This document shows positions 6,865 through 10,040 of a stretch of DNA of 10,040 nucleotides, in pieces. Source of the stretch: JBHIDQ01 sp046760155 (lineage in GTDB: Bacteria; Chloroflexota; Dehalococcoidia; Dehalococcoidales; RBG-16-60-22). The stretch covers positions 1 through 10,040 of the forward strand of contig JBHIDQ010000054.1 of NCBI GenBank assembly GCA_046760155.1, written 5' to 3'. Numbering within the stretch: the stretch's first letter is position 1; each line of letters starts with the position of its first letter. Made by a program: the position numbers and the translations under genes. The notes beneath the pieces are model-generated. The model was given only the letters and a program-made list of their open reading frames with translations. It was not told where the DNA came from and ran no database searches.

Positions 6865-7398
6865 TCATTTCCCTTTTGCTTTTTCCGGTAACTGCTTTTT
6901 CAGCGCCAGCAGAAGTTTCTGCTCGCCCCGAGCGTGCTTTTCAAACAAATTATAGGTATGGGTCATATAAACTCTTATCCCCCAGGCTTTACCGTGCCAG
7001 ACAACATGATGTGTTTCCGCCACATATAATTCGCCAACATCTATTTTCAATTTGGCCAGTCGCTCCCTGAGTTCTCCGTGTTCAGCGAGCCAAGTACGCA
7101 AAGCAGAGACCTGAGTTTTGTCACCATACGTCTCCACGACGGGTAAAAGAGCGGTTTCTTCACGATTAAAGTGTGCCTCGATGCCCTGGGTGATTTTTTC
7201 TAGTGAGTTCTGCCATCTCTGTAACCCCTCTTGTGGATTAACCAACCTGCCGGGGATAAAGTCTTGCTGAGTTTTGTCCAATTCCCGCATGGCACCGGCA
7301 TCATTGGCGACTTGTTCCAAATTCTGGAAGCCACGGGTGATTTGCCGATGCTCTTCAATAATCTTTTCCACTAGAGCCAGAACTTCGGTTACTTGCAT
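6865..7398 (-). CDS. Hemerythrin-like (HHE domain) protein
   Basis: Cytoplasmic 177-residue, mostly helical protein with histidine and glutamate placed as in hemerythrin-like four-helix bundles that bind a diiron centre. Candidate ligands are H17 (EEHRQI), H76 and E80 (HFNREE), H107 (AEHGEL), H147 and H155/E159 (HARGE). Such proteins bind or sense O2 or NO, or handle iron; which applies here cannot be told. I chose the ATG at 7398 because a GAGGAAA site precedes it and it lies downstream of a good promoter; the 29 extra residues of a longer reading would run through that promoter. First gene of the operon: its stop is about 45 bases before the NifS-like ATG. Leading a sulfur and Fe-S gene set suggests protection of, or signalling to, oxygen-labile steps. 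Confidence 0.85.
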   Translation of the reverse strand: MQVTEVLALVEKIIEEHRQITRGFQNLEQVANDAGAMRELDKTQQDFIPGRLVNPQEGLQRWQNSLEKITQGIEAHFNREETALLPVVETYGDKTQVSALRTWLAEHGELRERLAKLKIDVGELYVAETHHVVWHGKAWGIRVYMTHTYNLFEKHARGEQKLLLALKKQLPEKAKGK

Positions 7399-7434
7399 AG
7401 TGTATTTCCTCACCAATATTACTCGAATAGAAAA

Positions 7435-7464
7435 AGTATAACATAAAGCTAACTGAAGCACCAA
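7435..7464 (-). promoter_or_regulatory. Predicted promoter of the hemerythrin-NifS-NifU-TusA operon
   Basis: On the minus strand TTGGTG (7464-7459) is followed after 18 bases by TATACT (7440-7435), five of six bases matching the -10 consensus. Transcription would start near 7428, about 30 bases before the hemerythrin-like gene's ATG. This is the only convincing promoter upstream of the six closely spaced minus-strand genes. Confidence 0.5.
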
Positions 7465-7492
7465 CCTGACTCCCGATGGAATCAAGTGTCCG

Positions 7493-7513
7493 GAGGAAGG
7501 TCAGGTCTTCCTC
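7493..7513. repeat. Inverted repeat in the divergent control region
   Basis: GAGGAAG and CTTCCTC form a perfect 7-bp inverted repeat around a 7-base centre. Its centre is about 75 bases upstream of the predicted start of the sulfur operon. It could be a regulator site. The pyrimidine-rich stretch after it on the plus strand is too broken for a convincing terminator. Function is unknown. Confidence 0.35.
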
Positions 7514-7562
7514 AATTCTCTTTTCCTACTTTATAGTCAGTTTAGGCTACTAAACAGTCCTT

Positions 7563-7584
7563 GTATATGACATATATCACATAC
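7563..7584. promoter_or_regulatory. CRP/FNR-family-like operator palindrome
   Basis: A 22-bp palindrome with arms GTATATGA and TCACATAC around a 6-base centre; seven of eight arm positions are symmetrical. The core reads TATGA-N6-TCACA, one base from the CRP consensus TGTGA-N6-TCACA on this reading, and unlike the FNR core TTGAT-N4-ATCAA in spacing. Its centre at 7573.5 is 41.5 bases upstream of the start predicted from the TATGAT at 7603-7608, the classic position for an activator touching RNA polymerase. The regulator gene is not in the window. Confidence 0.5.
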
Positions 7585-7608
7585 AACTATTGAGATACCC
7601 CTTATGAT
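7580..7608 (+). promoter_or_regulatory. Predicted activator-dependent promoter of the SHOCT gene
   Basis: TATGAT (7603-7608) is a good -10 element, but the hexamer 17 bases upstream (CATACA, 7580-7585) is a poor -35 and overlaps the CRP/FNR-like palindrome. This is the arrangement expected for a class II activated promoter. Transcription would start near 7615, giving a leader of about 45 bases that carries an AAAGGAGG ribosome site. Confidence 0.42.
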
Positions 7609-7659
7609 ATGACCAAGAAATAAAAAGCGAGTATTTTACGCCTTCAAAGGAGGTAGCAA

Positions 7660-7887
7660 ATGTGGCACTACGCCGATGGTATGGGCTGGTGGATGATTTT
7701 GGGTGGCGCCTGGATGTTCATCTTCTGGGGAGGACTCGTGGCGCTCATTATCTGGGGAATCATCAAGCTAAGCGGGCGAAATAGTTCTGCCTCAAAACGC
7801 GATCCTTTGGAGGTGGCTAAAGAGCGTTACGCCAAGGGAGATATATCCAGAGAAGAGTTTGAGCAACTCAAGAAAGACCTGTCCTAG
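7660..7887 (+). CDS. Small membrane protein with C-terminal SHOCT domain
   Basis: A 75-residue protein. Residues 8-37 form one strongly hydrophobic, tryptophan-rich transmembrane segment (GWWMILGG to ALIIWGIIKL). Residues 48-75 (DPLEVAKERYAKGDISREEFEQLKKDL) match the SHOCT motif, a short helical hairpin commonly found at protein C-termini and thought to aid oligomerisation. The N-terminal MWHYADGMGWW pattern is common in such proteins beside copper and heavy-metal genes. ATG at 7660 with a strong AAAGGAGG site. It is first in the plus-strand cluster, 127 bases before csoR, but csoR has its own promoter, so it may be separately transcribed from the CRP/FNR-like promoter. The molecular role is unknown. 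Confidence 0.88.
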   Translation: MWHYADGMGWWMILGGAWMFIFWGGLVALIIWGIIKLSGRNSSASKRDPLEVAKERYAKGDISREEFEQLKKDLS

Positions 7888-7923
7888 CTTTTACGGTGAA
7901 AAAATAAATGAAAAAAGCTAGGA
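7882..7923 (+). terminator. Long hairpin between the SHOCT gene and csoR, possible terminator
   Basis: TCCTAGCTTTT (7882-7892) and AAAAGCTAGGA (7913-7923) form a perfect 11-bp stem around a 20-base A-rich loop. The first arm contains the SHOCT stop codon. The downstream tract is A-rich rather than T-rich on the plus strand, so intrinsic termination would be weak; mRNA end protection or partial termination before the csoR promoter is equally possible. Confidence 0.38.
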
Positions 7924-7929
7924 AAAAAT

Positions 7930-7958
7930 TTGACAAAGATGATACTCTATGGTAGTAT
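7930..7958 (+). promoter_or_regulatory. csoR promoter
   Basis: A perfect TTGACA -35 element (7930-7935) is followed, after exactly 17 bases, by TAGTAT (7953-7958) as -10. The start would fall near 7965, about 50 bases before the csoR ATG. The -10 and most of the spacer lie inside an inverted repeat that fits a CsoR operator. Confidence 0.6.
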
Positions 7959-7965
7959 AGGGTAT
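7942..7965. promoter_or_regulatory. Predicted CsoR operator overlapping the csoR promoter
   Basis: ATACTCTAT and ATAGGGTAT are inverted copies (eight of nine positions) around a 6-base centre. ATACYC/GRGTAT-type arms are in keeping with known CsoR-family operators. The repeat covers the promoter spacer, the -10 and the expected start, so a bound repressor would block transcription of its own operon until the metal is sensed. Confidence 0.5.
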
Positions 7966-8014
7966 ACATAAAGCTAATTTACTGTTTATTAGCTGATAAG
8001 GGAGGGTTAGTGAA

Positions 8015-8308
8015 ATGTCTGCTGTGAATAGACAATATCGATACACCAAGGACAAGCCGTCTCTCCTGGCACGGGTGAAGAAAATTGAGGGTCAAGCCCG
8101 GGGTATTCAGCGCATGATGGAGGAGGACCGCTACTGCATCGACATTGTTCAGCAGTTGTCCGCCCTCTGCGCGGCGGCTGATGAGCTATCACTGCTCATC
8201 ATGCAGAGTCACATCGAGGGGTGTGTTGTCGGCGCTATTCGTGAACAAAGTGGCGAGGGCCATATTAAAGAGCTGATGGAAACAATACGGAAGGCTATGA
8301 AGCGATAA
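8015..8308 (+). CDS. csoR: CsoR-family copper-sensing transcriptional repressor
   Basis: All-helical DUF156/CsoR-family repressor of 97 residues, usual length; it binds DNA as a tetramer and is released by metal. The family core is clear: LLARVKKIEGQARGIQRMME (17-36), followed by the C-H-C ligand set C41 (YCIDIVQQL), H66 and C70 (SHIEGC). This set is the one of Cu(I)-binding CsoR, not that of RcnR/FrmR (which have an N-terminal His and other ligands) or of CstR (no His). C52 is an extra cysteine. ATG at 8015 with a GGGAGG site. It has a predicted self-operator at the promoter and its stop overlaps the next ATG by one base (TAATG), so the DUF411 lipoprotein gene is likely under its control. 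Copper is the best guess for the metal. Confidence 0.93.
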   Translation: MSAVNRQYRYTKDKPSLLARVKKIEGQARGIQRMMEEDRYCIDIVQQLSALCAAADELSLLIMQSHIEGCVVGAIREQSGEGHIKELMETIRKAMKR

Positions 8309-8811
8309 TGCAGACTAAATTCAGCAACGGTTTGGTATTAGCAGTCTCCATCCTTGTAGTGGTGGCTACGGTTGCCGGATGTGCCTCATCCACCACCGCT
8401 GATGAGGAATCGCGCATTAGCAAAGATGTTGCTTCTAATGAAAACAAGGTTATGGTCTTTCAATTACCAACCTGTAACTGCTGTGAAGACTATAAAGATT
8501 ATCTGAGAGAACAAGGTTTTCAAGTGGAAACAACCTACACCGAAGATATGTCTTCCATAAGAAAGCAGTATCAAATCCCACCATCGATGGAAAGCTGTCA
8601 TACGATGGTTATCGGAGATTACTTTGTTGAGGGGCATGTTCCAATCGAGGCAATAAAGAAAATGATTGAAGAAAAACCGGATATTGATGGCATTGCCTTA
8701 GCCGGGATGCCGGCAGGGTCACCAGGAATGGCTGGTGAACAGACAGAAGCGTTCAAAATCTATGCTTTAGTGGACGGCAAAACGTCAGAATTTATGGTCA
8801 TAAATGAATAA
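8308..8811 (+). CDS. DUF411-family metal-binding lipoprotein
   Basis: Protein of 167 residues with a lipoprotein signal (hydrophobic 8-23, lipobox V22-A-G-C25), so it should be lipid-anchored outside the cytoplasmic membrane. A low-complexity linker (26-46) leads to a DUF411 domain: LPTCNCCEDYKDYLREQGF (53-71, with C56, C58 and C59), SCHTMVIGDYFVEGHVP (96-112, with C97, H98 and H110), and the closing GMPAGSPGM. DUF411 proteins are commonly encoded beside copper-resistance genes and the Cys/His set suits soft-metal binding. The ATG at 8308 overlaps the csoR TAA by one base, so it is translationally coupled and probably repressed by CsoR. Likely an extracytoplasmic copper scavenger or chaperone, by context; biochemical function is not established. 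Confidence 0.9.
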   Translation: MQTKFSNGLVLAVSILVVVATVAGCASSTTADEESRISKDVASNENKVMVFQLPTCNCCEDYKDYLREQGFQVETTYTEDMSSIRKQYQIPPSMESCHTMVIGDYFVEGHVPIEAIKKMIEEKPDIDGIALAGMPAGSPGMAGEQTEAFKIYALVDGKTSEFMVINE

Positions 8812-8896
8812 CAGAATGATTGGGGATTGCAAGACGGGTTCCGACGCACTTTTCAATTTAGGAAAAGAGGAATCAGGAAGAAAGCGGGTGATGTAA

Positions 8897-9076
8897 ATGC
8901 TGAGATTCAAGAGTTGTCCAAGATGTAAAGGTGATGTACTGGTCGACCGGGACCACCACGGATGGTATGAGGAATGTCTCCAATGCGGTTACCAGCGTGA
9001 TATGAGGAATATGGTCAAAGTTCAGCAGCGACGAACTCAAGAAGCAAAGAAGAAACAGCCCAGTAGGTCGATGTGA
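8897..9076 (+). CDS. Small zinc-ribbon-like protein
   Basis: A 59-residue ORF: C7/C10 (CPRC) and C27/C30 (CLQC) form one zinc-ribbon-type knuckle pair in MLRFKSCPRCKGDVL and EECLQCGYQRDM. The rest (about 31-59) is highly basic (RR, KKK, R), which could bind nucleic acid or phospholipid head groups. Its ATG directly follows a TAA, and its TGA overlaps the next ATG (ATGA-type overlap), supporting a real and translationally coupled gene; the ribosome site is only moderate. No function can be named. It lies 85 bases after the DUF411 gene and is probably in the csoR transcript. Confidence 0.72.
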   Translation: MLRFKSCPRCKGDVLVDRDHHGWYEECLQCGYQRDMRNMVKVQQRRTQEAKKKQPSRSM

Positions 9077-9426
9077 TGTGTCATCTGATTTTACTTATGC
9101 CGCTACTGGGGATACCGATTTTCTGGCTGGCGCCACTTAATGTCGCCATACCAAGTTATTTAATTATCGTACTGGTATCAGTTTCACTGTACTGGCTGAT
9201 AGCAAAGTCAATGAGACAGCCGATACAGGATGGTTTCCAGAGCCTAATCGGTACTGAGGCTGAGGTGGTAGCCAAGCTGGCAGCAGACCATTCGGCAAAA
9301 TATCTAATCCGTTCACAAGGTGAACTATGGAGTGCTTACGCCACGGATGCCCTTGACATTGGAGAGTGGGTGAAGATAGTCGCGGTAAAGGGAATTGGCG
9401 TGGTTGTTGAACCAGCAAAGAGGTGA
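9076..9426 (+). CDS. NfeD-like membrane protein
   Basis: A 116-residue protein with two predicted transmembrane segments near the N-terminus (about 3-20 and 24-42), followed by a cytoplasmic or extracytoplasmic small beta-rich domain at about 50-115 (LIGTEAEVVAKL, GELWSAYATDALDIGEWVKIVAVKGIGVVVEP). That domain has the pattern of the NfeD C-terminal OB-fold: a GxxA start, a W near the centre and the D-x-G-x-x-V-x-V repeat. NfeD proteins usually pair with stomatin or flotillin proteins, which are not in this window. I chose the ATG at 9076, which overlaps the preceding TGA by one base, over a GTG three bases earlier. Role in the cluster is unknown; possibly a membrane adaptor for metal-handling proteins. 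Confidence 0.82.
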   Translation: MCHLILLMPLLGIPIFWLAPLNVAIPSYLIIVLVSVSLYWLIAKSMRQPIQDGFQSLIGTEAEVVAKLAADHSAKYLIRSQGELWSAYATDALDIGEWVKIVAVKGIGVVVEPAKR

Positions 9427-9514
9427 AGTAATTTAGAGATAATTAGGTAAGCGAGAGTTTCAAGGTTAACCACTTTGGTACAAAATTATATAAACTAAGA
9501 AGGAGAAAAACGGA

Positions 9515-9817
9515 ATGAAGAAATTGCTACTAATAGGCTCGATGGTACTGGTTCTAGGACTTTTAATTGTCGGTTTTACCACCCCCATATTGGCTCATGG
9601 TCCTGAAGATGGTGACACGGCACCGGTAGATGAGGAGGCTTGGGAAGCCATGCACGAAGCCTGTGAGAATGGTGACTGGGAGGCAATGGCAGAAGCGGCT
9701 GAGGAGGTGCATGGAGAGGGTTTCGAGGACATACCCTGCCACAGCGAGGACAGCTACGGTTCCAATTGGTGGGGTGGCATGGGTGGCCATATGGGCAGAG
9801 GCATGATGGGCTGGTAA
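9515..9817 (+). CDS. Secreted acidic protein with Met/His/Gly-rich C-terminus
   Basis: A 100-residue protein with a clear Sec signal peptide (MKKLLLIGSM, hydrophobic 10-21, cleavage likely after ILA at A27/H28). The mature protein is acidic, with helix-like segments EEAWEAMHEACENGDWEAMAEAAEEVHGEGF (41-70) and two cysteines, C50 and C75. The tail (86-100) has WWGGMGGHMGRGMMGW, with four Met and one His among glycines, typical of Cu(I)-binding tails. I do not recognise a named family. ATG at 9515 has an AAGGAG site. It lies 88 bases after the NfeD-like gene with a possible but weak AT-rich promoter between. Context with CsoR and DUF411 suggests extracytoplasmic copper binding, but this is inference. 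Confidence 0.85.
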   Translation: MKKLLLIGSMVLVLGLLIVGFTTPILAHGPEDGDTAPVDEEAWEAMHEACENGDWEAMAEAAEEVHGEGFEDIPCHSEDSYGSNWWGGMGGHMGRGMMGW

Positions 9818-9821
9818 TTAG

Positions 9822-9838
9822 ATTACAATTTATGTAAT
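9822..9838. repeat. Short perfect inverted repeat after the secreted-protein gene
   Basis: ATTACA and TGTAAT flank a 5-base centre (ATTTA) a few bases after the stop of the secreted protein gene and about 45 bases before the next start. It has no following T-run. It could be part of a regulatory site for the downstream CxCCxxC gene or a chance AT-rich palindrome. Confidence 0.25.
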
Positions 9839-9883
9839 AGTAGAATAAAGAAAAGACCAGAAACTGTGGCAAGGAGGTAAAAA

Positions 9884-10039
9884 GTGAAAATTGTGAGTTT
9901 GTGTCACTGCTGTGAAGCCTGTCCGGTAGTCAAAATAGATGAGGAGCATGTTGAGATAGGCGAGAAAGACAACCTCTGCATCTTAAGCAAGAGTGAATGG
10001 GAAGTTCTGAAGCAGAAGATACTAAATAAAGAAATCTAG
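9884..10039 (+). CDS. Small Cys-rich (CxCCxxC) protein
   Basis: A 51-residue ORF starting with GTG at 9884, preceded by a strong AAGGAGG site with a 6-base gap, and ending TAG one base before the window end. The N-terminus reads MKIVSLCHCCEACPVV with C7, C9, C10 and C13, and one more cysteine at C32 (DNLCILSK); H8 also lies in the motif. The rest is charged and probably folds as a short strand-helix unit (LSKSEWEVLKQKI). The Cys cluster suits binding of Cu(I), Zn or a small Fe-S centre. The protein has no signal peptide, so it acts in the cytoplasm. Family not recognised; it may be a cytosolic partner of the CsoR/DUF411 gene set. Gene reality is supported by the ribosome site and clean reading frame. 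Confidence 0.75.
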   Translation: MKIVSLCHCCEACPVVKIDEEHVEIGEKDNLCILSKSEWEVLKQKILNKEI

Positions 10040-10040
10040 C

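Noticed and set aside
8816..8896. A 26-codon ORF (ATG to TAA) ending directly before the zinc-ribbon protein ATG
   Set aside because: No convincing ribosome site and no recognisable composition; it could be a leader peptide, but there is too little evidence to annotate it.
9427..9514. Promoter for the secreted Met/His-rich protein
   Set aside because: An AT-rich TATATAA stretch near 9490 could be a -10, but no -35 at proper spacing is better than three of six, so I did not list it.

Overview
The window is a gene-dense bacterial chromosomal segment with roughly even base composition, TTG/GTG starts in several genes, strong AGGAGG-type ribosome sites and many 1-base overlaps or 1-base gaps between genes. 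No rRNA, tRNA, CRISPR array or mobile element was seen. The protein set (bacterial AspRS, acetoin/pyruvate dehydrogenase-type E1, NifS/NifU, TusA/DsrE-type proteins, CsoR, DUF411, SHOCT and NfeD small proteins) suggests an anaerobic or facultative bacterium. Chloroflexota, perhaps Dehalococcoidia, is my best guess, but this is an impression from protein style and not a computed assignment.

Layout. (1) 1-2806, minus strand: E1 alpha, E1 beta and aspS (cut by the window start), probably one transcript from a promoter near 2890-2918. (2) 2807-3051: divergent intergenic region with a perfect 17-bp palindrome. (3) 3052-4278, plus strand: a 12-TM MFS transporter, converging on (4) 4286-7398, minus strand: a six-gene sulfur-handling operon read hemerythrin-like protein, NifS-like, NifU, double zinc-ribbon protein, DsrE-like, TusA. 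(5) 7399-7659: divergent control region with a promoter for the sulfur operon, an inverted repeat, and a CRP/FNR-like operator placed at about -41.5 from a predicted plus-strand promoter. (6) 7660-10039, plus strand: SHOCT membrane protein, CsoR-type copper sensor with its own operator-promoter, DUF411 lipoprotein, small zinc-ribbon protein, NfeD-like membrane protein, secreted Met/His-rich protein, and a 51-aa CxCCxxC protein. No stretch longer than 300 bases lacks a gene; the largest gaps are 2807-3051 and 7399-7659.

How the parts fit. The minus-strand operon looks like a sulfur-relay module (desulfurase-like protein, Fe-S scaffold, two sulfur-carrier proteins) led by a diiron hemerythrin-like protein that could sense or bind O2 or NO. 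The NifS-like protein is unusual: the PLP-binding lysine, the neighbouring histidine, the PLP-contacting glutamine and the substrate-binding arginine are all replaced, while the sulfur-accepting cysteine is kept. The plus-strand cluster looks like a copper/thiophilic-metal response unit headed by CsoR. The facing clusters share an upstream region carrying the CRP/FNR-like site, so redox or oxygen control of one or both is plausible. This is inference from the sequence.
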